From: Spongilla lacustris
Lineage: Eukaryota; Porifera; Demospongiae; Spongillida; Spongillidae
NCBI GenBank assembly: GCA_949361645.1
Contig: OX442415.1
Coordinates: forward strand, 22,177,790 to 22,241,789
Direction of reading: 5' to 3'
DNA: 64,000 nucleotides
In this document: in pieces, positions 23,056 through 35,038 of the stretch
Layout: each line of letters starts with the position of its first letter
Position numbering within the stretch: position 1 is the first letter of the stretch
Notes under the pieces: generated by a model
Database searches by the model: none
What the model saw: the letters and a program-made list of their open reading frames with translations, nothing else
Told to the model about the DNA's origin: nothing
Translations under genes and position numbers: made by a program

Positions 23056-23931
23056 TTATGTTGAGTTTCTCAGTGACACCATCCTCACTGCAGAACATCG
23101 TAGCTTGATCACACTAATGTGAACTATTAAAGTTATTCCAGATGACATATTCCACAGGGAGTAGGATAAATAGGTGACTAAAATTAGGAGTTCAGGGCTG
23201 GATGATTTAGTTATTACTTGGTATAATGTAGATGTCAACTCCGGTATAAAGAAAATGAAAAATAGTATCGGGAATGCAGCCAAAGGAAGTAGCTGTTTTA
23301 AAGCCTTCCAAAAACGGTTGCCATCAGTGATTGGTTGGTACTCAAGTCTTGAACATACTCTAAGGGTCATTTTGATTACCATGGCTACCATGGCCATAGC
23401 TGTTGCTAATACAATAAACATTGCTGGACCCACCCACAGAGAAATCACTTCAATTATTCCAAGTGAAGAATTTCTTTGGATCCAACACTTTCCTCCACGA
23501 CCTACTCCATACGTTTTTGTCACCAAAGGAACAATAGCAATCACTGCTGGCACCGCCAGTGAGGTCAGGACATACATTACTTCGAATTTTTTCATGTTCT
23601 TGTAAAGAACTCCGAAGCAGAAGAGATGAAAAGTTACCCATAAGGTAAAAAGCAGCTTCGTCCATTCTGAATACAGCACCAACAAGCCGATAGCGTTACA
23701 CACACGATTATACGCTTCAGGGTCCTTGTAGTAATTTACGAAAAGAATTTCTGTTACGTTGGCTATTGCAAAGGCCAACGAAGCCAAAACTTGGTAGAGA
23801 GCCAATCGATAGACTGCTGATCGATGGAGCTTTAGACAGTAAACCAAGACGGCTGCTATTAAACACACAAGCACGGCGACGCTGTTGGTTGCGCATAGAA
23901 TGACGATGTCTTCATGAGAAGAATTTTTCAT
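23056..23931 (-). CDS. Seven-transmembrane G-protein-coupled receptor, single exon
   Basis: An uninterrupted 291-codon frame with ATG at 23931 in a good context (gcaagATGa). Seven hydrophobic segments can be placed at about residues 9-33, 41-64, 77-106, 116-138, 157-186, 214-239 and 249-273. A short N-terminus carries an NSS glycosylation site. Cys near 77 at the start of helix 3 and Cys in GGKCWIQ of the second extracellular loop could form the usual disulfide. Basic residues follow helices 3, 5 and 7. No DRY or NPxxY motif is seen. The helix 2-3 region and the GKCWI loop resemble the cAMP-receptor-like/secretin-like side of the superfamily, but the class is not certain. The gene lies on the opposite strand, possibly inside a large intron of the plus-strand RTK. 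Confidence 0.85.
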   Translation of the reverse strand: MKNSSHEDIVILCATNSVAVLVCLIAAVLVYCLKLHRSAVYRLALYQVLASLAFAIANVTEILFVNYYKDPEAYNRVCNAIGLLVLYSEWTKLLFTLWVTFHLFCFGVLYKNMKKFEVMYVLTSLAVPAVIAIVPLVTKTYGVGRGGKCWIQRNSSLGIIEVISLWVGPAMFIVLATAMAMVAMVIKMTLRVCSRLEYQPITDGNRFWKALKQLLPLAAFPILFFIFFIPELTSTLYQVITKSSSPELLILVTYLSYSLWNMSSGITLIVHISVIKLRCSAVRMVSLRNST

Positions 23932-23999
23932 CTTGCGTCAATTGACTTCGTGTTGATTTTTCAATCTCTGGTACTTAATACACAACGATAAGTTTGTTC

Positions 24000-24080
24000 T
24001 CCGTACAGGACAGCCTGCAACAGGATGTTTACCGGCTCGACTTCGTAGTACAGGATGTTTACCGGCTACATAGTAGTACG
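24000..24080. repeat. Short direct duplication upstream of the receptor gene
   Basis: The run acaggatgtttaccggct occurs near 24006 and again near 24051. It lies 70-150 bases upstream of the minus-strand receptor start, in its presumed promoter or 5' UTR. Function unknown. Confidence 0.7.
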
Positions 24081-24119
24081 TAGGCCTATACAACTTCACG
24101 TGCCGTACTAGTTGGTCCA

Positions 24120-25530
24120 TAAAAACTAGTAGACATAGTTGTCAACAGGCTGATGGGAGGAATATGTCATCGTATAATGGTACAGGATGTAAACAAATAT
24201 TATCAGACTGTAATGACATCTTGTACCTGACTGTACAAACTGCATTGTACCTATATGTCATTCCTCCCGACCCCCGCCCGTACCAAGTTGTATCAGGTGA
24301 ACGAGTGCGATGAGTTGATGCAGTGTTTTTTTATGTAAGGTATTCTTCAATTGGTTTGCACACTACTATTTGCCACAATGGACACTCTGGATGAATCAAA
24401 GTTGATGGTACTAGATTGATGAGAGTCTGGCTAAGGCAAGACACAATACGTATTGGTACAGAACATCAAATTCATGATCTGGCAAAGATCCTACTAGTTT
24501 TTCCCAATTCTATCAAACTGTCATCATATTTGACTTGGTTTTGATCTAGTGGTGCCCTGAAAAGTACACACGTCATTTTCTTATACATGTAAATGGTACT
24601 TGAAGAATGGTACCATCATTCATGTCTGTCTTATTTATAACGCTCCATAAATAACCACTGAACGAAGTCCTTGAATGCCTTCAAGGAATGGTAGGTACAT
24701 GTAAGTCAAAATCATTCTCTGGTATGGTATCTTCAGTTCGTTATTTGGTAGTTCTAAACAACGCTCCAGCAATACATGAATCTATGTGAAAAAATGGCGG
24801 CTATTAAACAGGTAATTTGGCGCCATCTGGGAAACACCTTGCACCTACACCAAAACACGTGAACCTCTCGTAATAAACGGTACAGTGTTTAAAGAATGAG
24901 TCAAAGTTGATACCAAACATGTCAGGAATTGGTCGATTTTTTGAGCGGTGCGTACATTGCCCGGTACACGTTTTCCCCACTTATATACTGTATCAAAATG
25001 TACCCAAAGGTATTATCTTTGACATAATCCACACACACGAGCCTGCTAAAGCATGTTTAGCGTACCAGTAGGTTCCTTTGGCAACAATCTCTTCTCAAAA
25101 TGAAAAACCCGTGCCAAAAATTGCACCGTTACGTGGTCTTCAATTTTTGGGTGCATTTTACGGGGGGTTTGAAGTACCTACTATAGCCTATAGTAGGCAC
25201 TTAACAAAAAGTTCTAAACAAACATTCACGCATAACTAAATGCATTTCAAAACAGGTTTTTTTTTTTTTTTTTTTTTTGTAGCTTAAAATCCTAACCGGA
25301 GAAACGGGCCGGCCTTTAAGTACCGACAAAACAATGTATGGTGATTGATTCGGATATATAATATATTATGTGATCCCCGTAATGCCGATATTTAAACGGT
25401 TGTTATGCGCAAATTGCGCTGCGCATCATGTGAATCCACGTAATGCGCAACAATTTGTAAATTCTTGCGCAAACTGTGAATCGTACAAAGCACGGTCCGT
25501 TTATAAATTGCGCACGTTGCGCAATTTGTG
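24120..25530. other. Intergenic, no gene recognised; poly(T) at 25257-25278
   Basis: Short frames only. Contains a 22-base T run and, at 25400-25530, several self-complementary GCGCAA/TTGCGC stretches next to the following inverted-repeat element. Confidence 0.45.
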
Positions 25531-25531
25531 A

Positions 25532-26255
25532 TAGGGTCGACTATCGATAGGTTTTGTCCTTACTGCTTACCGGTTATCCGATACCGTTAAGCAACCGGTA
25601 TTGTTCATTACCTTTCAGTAAGAGGTATCTTCTAACCGAATATTATCGGTAAAACTTGGCTTTCTTATTGATTTTTTTATATTTTTTGTACTGGCCTTCC
25701 AAATTATTATTCACGACAACATGTGGTCAAAATTTAACCGAATAAGTGTTATGAATAATTACTATAGGGAATTTTCGCACTACAACATGAGTACATATTT
25801 GAATAGAAGTTGTTTCTAGGATTGTGACGTCAGAGCAACGAACTGTGCGTTTGCGGACACACTTAAGTTGACGTAACCGATATAAATTAATATACGGTCC
25901 GCTGGTACTGGTGTACAATTACAGAGACTTGACATTTTTATCTTATATGTATAAAAATAAAGCTACTAGATAAGAAACACCACAGGCTGAAACGCTTCGT
26001 CATCACAAAAACCTAGCCGTAGGGCTAGGGTCCATATGATCAAGTTGCCATTGCAGCTTCAAATTCCTTGCAAAATATTCCGAAGGAGATTATTCGAAGG
26101 CCAACCAAAGACCCAAAGTACGAAATTAAATGGCGGGTAGGTTGGACCAAGGACCATTAATAGTCCGCACACAACGCTTGGGAACCCATCAATAGTAGGT
26201 GTTTTCTTACTGATAATTACCGATAAGCTCAAAACCTTACCGATAGTTGACCCTA
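25532..26255. mobile_element. Terminal-inverted-repeat element, about 0.72 kb
   Basis: The left end TAGGGTCGACTATCGATAGG matches the reverse complement of the right end (TAGGGTCAACTATCGGTAAG) with few differences, and both continue into GGTTTTG. The interior is rich in ACCGATA/TATCGGT repeats near both ends. Flanks atttgtga and gtttttga agree at 6 of 8 bases, a possible 8-base target duplication. An hAT-like non-autonomous element is the best guess. No intact coding sequence. Confidence 0.6.
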
Positions 26256-26449
26256 GTTTTTGAAGTTCTGCAACCTAGAAGAATAAAGAGCAATATAAAT
26301 AAATTCATAGTTCTAGGATGATGGTATGAAGCTAAAGTCTTAAGAAAGATGCCCAGATATTACTTTATATCCATCACACAGTGCAATACCTGCACACTCC
26401 ACAGTCTGATGATCCAATCTGAATTTGAGTTTTATGAGGCACTATATCC

Positions 26450-26810
26450 TGTTACAATAAGTAGGAATTTGTAATATAGTAAGATATAGCCTTTGCAGTA
26501 GCAGTATCAATTCTACTTGGTAGCGCCATGTTCTATGTCCAATAACTTGGTAGCCACAAGTTCTACTTCCAAAGACCTGGTAGAGCACAGTTTATATGAA
26601 AATGAAAAACCCTATATCGATCTCTCGAGTGTACAGAGCTATCCTGCCGAATGAAGATATTTTACATGTATGTGCATTGGATTTAAGATTATCATTTTCA
26701 AGTAATCTTACAGTCCCTAGTAGCACACAATTTCCACCACCCTTCCCTCACTACACTCATTACCTCACATTGGTTACAAGGAATGATCTTCAATTTGGGC
26801 ATTAAAACCA
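26450..26810 (+). repeat. Duplicated RTK-upstream segment (partner of 59995-60290)
   Basis: Closely similar to 59995-60290: shared runs include aagatatagcctttgcagta, tctctcgagtgtacagagct and gatttaagattatcattttc. Both end in an acceptor followed by TCCCTAGTAGCACACAAT. Here the exon that follows at 60269 is lost after about 20 bases, so this copy is truncated. Confidence 0.75.
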
Positions 26811-28485
26811 GTGGATTGAGATTATAAATAATAAGCACATTCCCACTGATAACATTAGTGGTATAGAGGATTTGAAGGTAGTGGTGATGTCATCTGTTAC
26901 CGTTTATTTTTCTTAGAGAGATTTTTTTATTTTAAGTTTATTCTGCGTTTAAATAAATGGTATGCAACAGAAATGCTATACAACTATTTTTTAATACGTG
27001 TATTTCTTAATAATAATAATAAAACAATCAATACATAATTAATAATTAGCTCTATAGGTTTACATGTACTGGTGTAGTTATTGTGTGTAATATGTGAATG
27101 ACTATAGTAGTCATCACAGGATTGTAAACTTAGTTATATGTGTGGTCTGGGGACACAATACTGTGTGTCTAGAATTTGATACTAACATGCAATTGTCAGA
27201 TAAATATTAAATTATCAGAACAGTAACAAAGACAATAGACAATGCCATGCAGTGGAGAAAAAATGTGTTGGCTACAATACTTAAAAGCTTCTGCTGGACT
27301 GACTAAAATGGCTGATAACCATAGTAACCAAAACTTTAAGCATTGTACATGTGTATAGAGATGTGTACTACCCCATATTGTACATTTTATATTTGTATCT
27401 GCTTGATTTTAATCTTTTGTGACTAACGCCTGAGCAATAATGTGAGAGGTATCTGATCTTATGGTGTGCCATTGACATAAATTATGTAAATCAACTTCGG
27501 CTTCCTTATGGTGCCATGCAATTGCTCTAGAAACACATACTGATGGGACAATGAGGTTATCAATGTATTTTGTAATTTTAAATTATTAAAATTGTGGCCA
27601 CCCCGCTATGTTGACCTTGAGGTTATATCAACCAGTTACAGTCGCCTTTGCCTCATCCTCATGAGGCAGAATGCCAGGGAAGTTTGGCCAGATGTGTCCC
27701 ACCAACCACATCTTGTGACTTTTAGTCATAGTCCTTTTTATAAATAGTTATGAGTATGTAATTACTGTATTACTAATATGCAATATTTGTAGTATGAGTT
27801 AATCATTATTTTGGTCAAGATTGCTGCCTTTTGTATTAGAAATTAACCCTAAGTGAGGTCATAGGTGTGCTGCCCTGAAATCTAATGCTATAATACATAC
27901 ACAACAAGTAGTAACATATTTTACTTTGGTTTCTTCTGAGCTTATTGATGAAAGTGTGCGTGTGTGCCTGTGTTAATAAGTCCTTAATTATCTGTATTTA
28001 TTTATTTTTACTGAAATCATTTTATGTTGTAACTTGATTACTTCTTTTTATTCCACAGGCCCAATCACTTTCACTGAGGCACAACAATCATCGTAAGTTT
28101 CATTGTGAACATGCCTGTTGGGTATTTCAAATAATTCATACACGTAGCTACAATTAACCAGTGTAAAAAATATGATACAGGAAAGCCATGCCTCAGCAAA
28201 GATGCATGTATGTACATCATGCTCCGTTGCATAATATCAGTATTATCTATTATTTGATTTGTGTAAAATTTGGCAAATGTTTGCTGCTTAATAACAATAC
28301 CAAAGCACACAATGCCATGCTTGGCATCTGATAAGTAAATTTAAAATGCTAGTACATATGTTTGGCATGCATTTTGTGAATACGTTGTCATTACTTTCCT
28401 TTAATTATGAATAGAAAATGTATGACGGTTCCGAGTTCATCACTTTGCAGCAGTGGTCTTATGACCTAATTACTACCTTTTCCAG
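26811..28485. other. Upstream part of duplicated RTK segment A
   Basis: From about 27280 the sequence is a diverged direct copy of 53110 onward. A small splice-bounded candidate exon lies at 28059-28092 (acceptor ttccacag, donor gtaagt), but its phase does not fit the following exon. No other exon is supported. Confidence 0.45.
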
Positions 28486-28873
28486 ACACTTCCAAATGGC
28501 TTTTATGTGACTGATGCATTGATATCTATCATCCAATCCTACAAAGACACTGTTGATGTCACATTGGATTGTCCAAAGCTAATAAAAAGCTTCCTTTGTG
28601 CAGCACTGTATGCCCCCTGCAACAATGTAACAGGGCAACCACTTGTATTGTGTCCAGCTAGTTGTCAGGTGCTCATAAGTGTTTTCAATGGATCTCAATG
28701 CCAATATGCATTGACACTACTAAAAATGAGTTCTAATGATCAAAATGACCAAAGCCTCTTAAGTATGATTCTAAATCATGTCAATTGTACTGTTCATGAA
28801 ACATACTTCTTCGGTAATACAAGCTTGGGGTTCTCAAATAACACTTGTTAGCTTATTGATGACACATCAACAG
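28486..28873 (+). pseudogene. Frizzled-like cysteine-rich exon, RTK copy A
   Basis: Acceptor ttttccag before 28486; donor gtaagt after 28873. The frame includes LDCPKLIKSFLCAALYAPC, then PLVLCPASCQVLISVF, SQCQYALTLL. This is the Cys spacing of a Frizzled CRD (C..L..FLC..L...C.....PL..C...C), as found in Ror and MuSK kinases. Several N-glycosylation sites. A TAG at 28849-28851 interrupts the frame 22 bases before the donor; the region differs from copy B by a 2-base length change there. Copy B has lost nearly all of this exon. Confidence 0.65.
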
Positions 28874-29159
28874 GTAAGTGAAGCATTACTGTGTAAGTGC
28901 CTGTCAGAATCTGCATTCACAATTAACACACATGTGTATGTACATGTTGCATTCTACCTGCTCATCCTACAGTTGTTGCCTCAATATAAAGCAGCATGAT
29001 TTCAAATGCGTAATTTTACAATTTGCCATCATCAAACATCACGTACACACTTATGAATTACTAGTTTAATCCTAGCGTTAACTGAAAACACCCCACAATG
29101 GCAGTAATTAACACCTCATGCATGGTTCATTCTGTCATTTATTGCTTTCAATTATACAG

Positions 29160-31314
29160 CTTGCAAAACTTCAGCTGAATTACTCATCAGGATCGTGGAA
29201 ATTATAGTACCAATTTTGGGATCAATATTCTTTTTGTTTCTACTACTACTATTACTAATGACAATTTATCATATTAAAAAAGGAAGGAAAGATGTTAGGT
29301 AAGCTATAGGTTTAATGTATTGTCATATGTACAATGCATGGTGCACCATGAACACGTATATCTTTTCAAAATGTAATGTCAGACAGCATCTTTCAAAATT
29401 GACTATGAAATTTATCGTACTTTGTGAATTGATATTTACACTACACCAACTTAAGAGATTTTTATAAATCAAAGGAAAATGAGTGCTCACTTTGGTGAAT
29501 ACAGCAAAGAAAATACCATGGGACAAAGTAAGTTGCTTCATATTATGTATGTAAGTTATCTCAATTATGTGCTCCATAGGCATAGATATGGTGATACAGA
29601 TTAGAAAACTAAATGAAGATGAACTTTGTCACTACAAGGATATGTTCAAGGATTCATTAATTATGTACACACAGCTGCAGTTTGATATAATTCCTATTGG
29701 AGTGGGTATGTACGTACATGAGTTTCTTCATATTCAATATTATTTCAAATCCAAAATGTGTACATAGGAGCCTTTGGCAAAGTGTACAAGGGTGTACTCA
29801 AAAGTACAGGATGTACATTGGAAGATGTTGCCATCAAAACAGTAATGAGTTAAGTGGTCTGGCATTGCTGCCATCCATGTAATGGTTGCCACCAAATCCT
29901 CCCCCCCCCCCCCCCCCCCCCCCCACAGTGCATGCACACCAAATACAATAAAACTACACATACTTTTGTGCACACCTGTGTCAAAATGCTAAGAAATGTG
30001 AAAATGCTCTGGTGGTGCAGTGCTCATGCATGCTCATGCACAAGTGTTTTATATTTGTATTTTGAATGTGTTCTTTACATGTGGCTTTACAGAAATCACT
30101 TCACATGATGACATTAGAAGTTTCTTTGCTGAAAGTGCTACAATGACAACTTTTCAACATCCAAACATTTTAGGATTGTTGGTAGTGTGTTTCGATTCGC
30201 TAGATGGTACTCCATAAATGGTATTGCCTTTTATGGTGAATGGGAATTTAAAGATCTACTTAATAAAGTCTCGAAATCCATCATTAATACAGCCTGACAT
30301 CTTTCCCAATGTAAGTGTGCATTTCACAAAGTTATGCATGTTTTAAAAAGGTAGAGCTATGACCTTAAAAAGGTACTGCTATGACAAAATTAATTAAAAG
30401 CATGGCCGACCACAATTATATGATTTCTAGTTTCTATTTACATTACTTCTTTAGTATCAATTAATTACCAAAACGATAGCTCATTATAAACACAGGGCCT
30501 AGGACTTGCTATTATGACAAGAATGTGTGGAGATATTGCACGAGGAATGTGCTACTTAGCAGACAAAAGATTCGTGCACAGGGATCTTGCTGTAATTTCA
30601 CAGAACCTTGAAATGTGTGGTACATGTTGTTTTGTGTGAATGCAATTAAGTACAAGATTGAACGCTATACAAAGACTTGTCTGATGTATCCAGATGATAT
30701 TGTTATGTAGTACATCAGTTGGACTGTGATTAGTGCCAACTGAAAATTGTAACATTGTATCTAAGTACCTTTACTCACACCTTTATCCACTTAGGTTAGA
30801 TCACAACCTCAATGTAAGAATTGGAGATTTTGGACTTGCACGTGATATGTACCTGTCTAACTACTACAAAGCTTCAGCTCACACTGTTCTGCCTGTGAAA
30901 TGGATGCCTCCAGAAATGCTGCGGGATGGAATCAGCAATGAACTGACTGATGTTGTGAGTTTATAAATGTAACTACCAGATAAAGATCTAATAATTTTTC
31001 CATCAAGTGGGCATATGGCGTGACTTGTTGGGAAGTATTTAGCTTAGGAGCTACTCCATATCCTGGTGTGGACAATCATCTGATGCTGCAGCATTTGATG
31101 AAAGGATTGAGATTGTCCAAGCCAGTATTATGCACTGAAGAAATGTGAGAATAAATGTCTGTTACAGTAAAAATTAAATTCTATGTGATTTATACCTTCA
31201 TTCAGATATCTAGTACTCCAACAATGCTGGTGTGATAACCCAGATAGCCGTCCACATTTTTCTAGCATTCTGACTGAAATGAATGTCTTCTTAGACACTC
31301 CGTATTATGTTTGA
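29160..31314 (+). pseudogene. Receptor tyrosine kinase copy A, membrane helix plus broken kinase
   Basis: Exons: 29160-29298 (membrane helix), 29505-29527, 29580-29705, 29768-29848, 30093-30310, 30496-30591, 30795-30954, 31008-31144, 31206-31314. Recognisable motifs: GVGAFGKVYKG loop, VAIKT lysine, FFAES helix C, HRDLA, IGDFGLARD, VKWMPPEML, then the C-lobe to a TGA at 31312-31314. Lesions relative to copy B are a TAA at 30215-30217 in the hinge region, and a 14-base deletion at the end of exon 30496-30591. That deletion removes the rest of the HRDLAARN loop, including the catalytic Asn, and shifts the downstream frame. Splice sites are otherwise kept, so decay is recent. Upstream phase-1 exons at 15.6-19.9 kb may have supplied its ectodomain. 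Confidence 0.85.
29901..29924. repeat. Poly(C) tract
   Basis: A run of 24 C inside a kinase intron of RTK copy A, absent at the matching place in copy B. Confidence 0.95.
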
Positions 31315-32700
31315 TTGCAATACTTTTATTTGTTTGTATCATCAAGTAAAATTCTTGAAGGTAACAATAGACAATGAAAATGAACTAGGCTAGCGTCATA
31401 ATGTGTGACTGGTTGCCATGCGTTATATGACGTTCTTGCTAGTGATGCGCTGGATGCCAACAAGGTAAGTTGGAATACACACTACATGGATTGCCCAAAT
31501 GATGGATAATGAAATATGAATTCCAAGTGACCAGTCATGTGTCTCAGCTAGCATCATGCGAAGCCTATAGCTTTCTATATTTTAGAGTAACACTACTTGC
31601 TTATATTATGAACACAAAATGCATATGTGCCGAAATTACAGGGAATAGAATGGGCGTGGACCTTCTCAAATCAACTATGTTTATAGGCAAATAGCTTTAG
31701 ATACAATTATAGAAAATATAAAGATTATGATACTGATTACCCAGGTATAATGTTATATACACAAATATGGCTACTCCTAGCCGGCCTGTATCACATCACC
31801 ACATCACTCAAACATGAGTGTAAATAACATAGGGTCTATTGTGTACAAAATGCCTGCACTTGGCTTGCCTAGTGTACTGATGTGCCAGCTGAAACCAACA
31901 GCAATGGCCATACATAGTTTCTGTCTCCTCCCTCGAGGATAATGGTGACACAAATAGCCGCATGCGAGCATATGCATTTGGCTAGCAAATAATTTCATAC
32001 AACATCTAAATGGCCAAATAATTTACTTTTAAATGGGTACAAAAATATAGCCTCTTGATGTATTACAAGCACTGTATCTAATGACAAGCCGCACAATTAG
32101 ATCCTTCCACACAATCAATATTGTACGTATATAAATGATACAATGCTACCCTATCTATATTGTTACAGATAGATAAGATGATGAACCACTGTGGCAGGTT
32201 GAAATTTTTTTGATTAGTTGATACAATCTGGCCTTATGAATGGTATTCTTTCCCACATCCAAACTCATTGATATTTATTAATTTCTAGAATGGGAACTCT
32301 TCACATGCTGCATAGTTTGACATACTGAGACATGAAGAAATTTCTTGCTCTTTGACAAGCACGTTCATATTCAAGATGTGACGTATGATGTTCTCGTTGT
32401 GAGAAGCTTCCGAAATAAAAAGATCCTGTTTTAAACATATAAGTAAACATAGTGTAAGCAAATCACATAACAGGTATACATGTACCTGCATGTAGGTGGT
32501 GATGTGATTTAGGCTTTGCTTTTCCACATGAAATTTTTTCATTGTATTTGCATCCGACTTTTTCTTTATATCATGGTAAGCAATATTATTCACAATAATA
32601 TAGTACACTTAGATGTACAAGGATAGTTTAGCAGCATATTCATGGTTTAATATGAACCATATCCATGAAAACCATAAATTAATGTTACTTTTAATTTTAC
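31315..32700. other. 3' flank of RTK copy A, then no gene recognised
   Basis: To about 31700 the sequence is a diverged copy of 56140-56590. After that there are only short frames without motifs. Confidence 0.45.
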
Positions 32701-32742
32701 CACCATGCAACTCATTGCAAAAAAGGGGCTGATGCTATATTG

Positions 32743-33231
32743 CGCCATAACAATCTTTGGGATATTTTGGCAGAATCCTTCCAAACTGCACATTTGTCTG
32801 TCCAGGTTGAAGCAGGTGCAGGGCTCAGCACAGACCTCTCCCAGTCAAGACCGGCAGATATTCTTGTATAGGACTGGGTCAGGGATCGAGGAAAGCCAGC
32901 CGCCATTGACATCTCTGTTGTCTCACTGCTAAACTCAAATGTTTTGTCTGCAGCGGGAGCAAGAGCAGGTGCAGCATCAGAGGCGGCTGAGCTTAGGAAG
33001 CACACTGCAAATGATGCAAAGTGTGCAGAGTTGGGGTGGGTGTCCATCCCTCTTGTGGTGGAGTCTAATGGGGCATGGAGCAAGGAGGCTCAGCAATCTT
33101 TTTCCAAACTTGCATCTCACCTTGCTGTCCATGGCTGTGTGCCAAAGTCCATGGCAACCTTTGAACTGCATGCAAGGCTTAGCATCTCCCTGATGAGGGC
33201 AAACTCTAGGGCGATGTTGTCTAGGTCCTAG
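32743..33231 (+). pseudogene. Non-LTR retroelement C-terminus (restriction-like endonuclease)
   Basis: One plus-strand frame from 32743 (RHNNLWDILAESF) runs to TAG at 33229-33231, interrupted by a TAG at 32869-32871 just after SQSRPADILV. It continues RGKPAAIDISVVS, GARAGAASEAAELRKH, AKCAELGWVSIPLVVES and ends in a Leu/Arg-rich helix. The RPADI...DISV...VE series resembles the PD-(D/E)XK-type endonuclease that follows reverse transcriptase in R2-like elements. That fold assignment is inference. Same family as fragments at 6.6, 38, 47.3 and 60.8 kb. Confidence 0.65.
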
Positions 33232-33939
33232 ATTATATTATCATTAGTGTTATAGCTGTAGTTTAGTGGTGCTATTTGCATACATGTGTTAATCTTCATT
33301 GAACATAAATTTGAGATATGTTTTTAAACATAATCCACAAGATATAATTAAAGCATGTATAGTACTAACAGTTGTATCCTACATGTATCTATATCGAGTC
33401 TCTTCCTTGCATCTTCCTTTCCATGCAGGCCTGCTTTCCTACGTACTTATTCAAGGTACCTCCTTCTGGGTACCTATCATTCACCTTGTAATATTTAGAA
33501 CTCAAAAAAATTGTTGTCTTTATGTACAGTCATGCAAGTATTTGTGCATTGCAATATTGCGGATTGGAGAGTGACACTTGTGTACTGTACATTCTGGGCT
33601 GTTGTGAAGCCCCGGCTTCGGTATTAAGCTACCCGTACAACGTAGTTTGTTGGCCAGGTATCACTATGATTCGACAAGTGGCCTTATAAGTAGTATTGCT
33701 ATTTTGTATTTTATATTATGCTCACAGGCACGGTCTCAAAAGAAATTTAACTGGTTACGGTTTTTGCATAGTTTATGGAGTTTTCAGTTCTACACAAAAT
33801 GCGTTGGCCATGCACATGTTTTTAAAAATGTAAATAATCTATTCTATGCTGCTATTCGTGTAATTTGATTGTTAGCTTATCAATTGATTTGACTGAAGGC
33901 CGGGCCTAATATGGCAGCTAAGCTTAGAATAGGGTGCAT

Positions 33940-34340
33940 GTGTACCTACAGTATATACGCAACATAGGTACACATCATCCCTTCCTTCCATAGTTATATA
34001 CCCATTCCTTCTATAGGTACACATGGACCGTAGCTACACACCCATTGCATAGGTACACAACCCTACCATAGGTACACATCTTTTTCATTGGTGCACACAT
34101 CTTTCATAGGTACATATCCCTTCCATGATATATATATAAGGTTGAGGAAGTCATAACATATAGTGAAGGTATGCACATTTAGGTACACATCACATGTAAC
34201 ACACCTCTTCCATATAGTGTAGGAAGGAAGGGATGTGTATACCTATGGCATGGAAGGGGTGTGTCCCTATAGAAGGAGTCTGTCCCTATAGAAGGGGTGT
34301 GTACCTATGGAATGGATGTGAAGGTGTACCTACATGTATG
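33940..34340. repeat. Degenerate 'ataggtacaca' array with inverted half
   Basis: From about 33965 the motif ccttccataggtacacat recurs every 20-30 bases with variation (about eight times to 34125). From about 34200 to 34330 the reverse-complement version (tgtgtacctatggaa) recurs, giving an inverted arrangement. No coding capacity. Confidence 0.65.
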
Positions 34341-34349
34341 CTTGATAAT

Positions 34350-35005
34350 GTATGCATATGAAAAGTGCCATGTATGGCATCATGCACGCCCAATTTAATC
34401 TCTGAAACACGAACAAGATCTAGACACACATATTACTAGTGCACTTTGCCCCCGGGCGCCCAACACCCTCGCTACGCTACTGGTTTTGACCGGCCCTGAT
34501 AATTCAGTCTCAGATAGGAATTCCGAGATTTTAATATTACTCAAAGGTTACGATCTAAGATATTACTGTGATATTTCCTGGTGATCGTGAATAGTACCAT
34601 TGGATGTATCGGTGTTCAGTACCTGGGGCATCGTAGAATTGAATGTACCGTCCCCTGCTCTTCGTTCAATCATAACTTGATGAAACTTCGTAGACATATT
34701 ATAATAGGCGGACGAATTATATTGAGGGGTAATTAATTCCTTGCATGGGACGAAGCATTTTAGAGTCGAAAATCGTGGTCAGAAAACTGTATTTGATATG
34801 AACAGCACTGGTCTGATCTGTTGCTGAGGAAGTCGATAAACAATTAAAAACTGAATTGAATTTCGAGGGGAAAAAATTCTTCTGACGTCTATAGGATTTT
34901 ATGGTCTAAAAATCACGGATTCCGCAGTGCTTAATATTGTAACTAAGGCCTCAATGGTAGAACTGCGAAAAGACATCCCCTCGTTCCTCGTCCCTGTAGG
35001 ATGTC

Positions 35006-35038
<33 letters not shown>

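Noticed and set aside
28059..28092. 34-base exon of RTK copy A.
   Set aside because: Splice signals look good but no reading frame joins it to the Frizzled-like exon without a stop.
29740..30108. Proline- or glycine-rich open frames across poly(C)/poly(G) tracts (also at 34899-35112, 42736-43054 and 50946).
   Set aside because: Homopolymer translation only; they lie in introns or repeats.
33940..34340. CRISPR-like array.
   Set aside because: Repeats are degenerate with no constant spacer length, in an intron-bearing eukaryotic genome; no cas-like gene is present.
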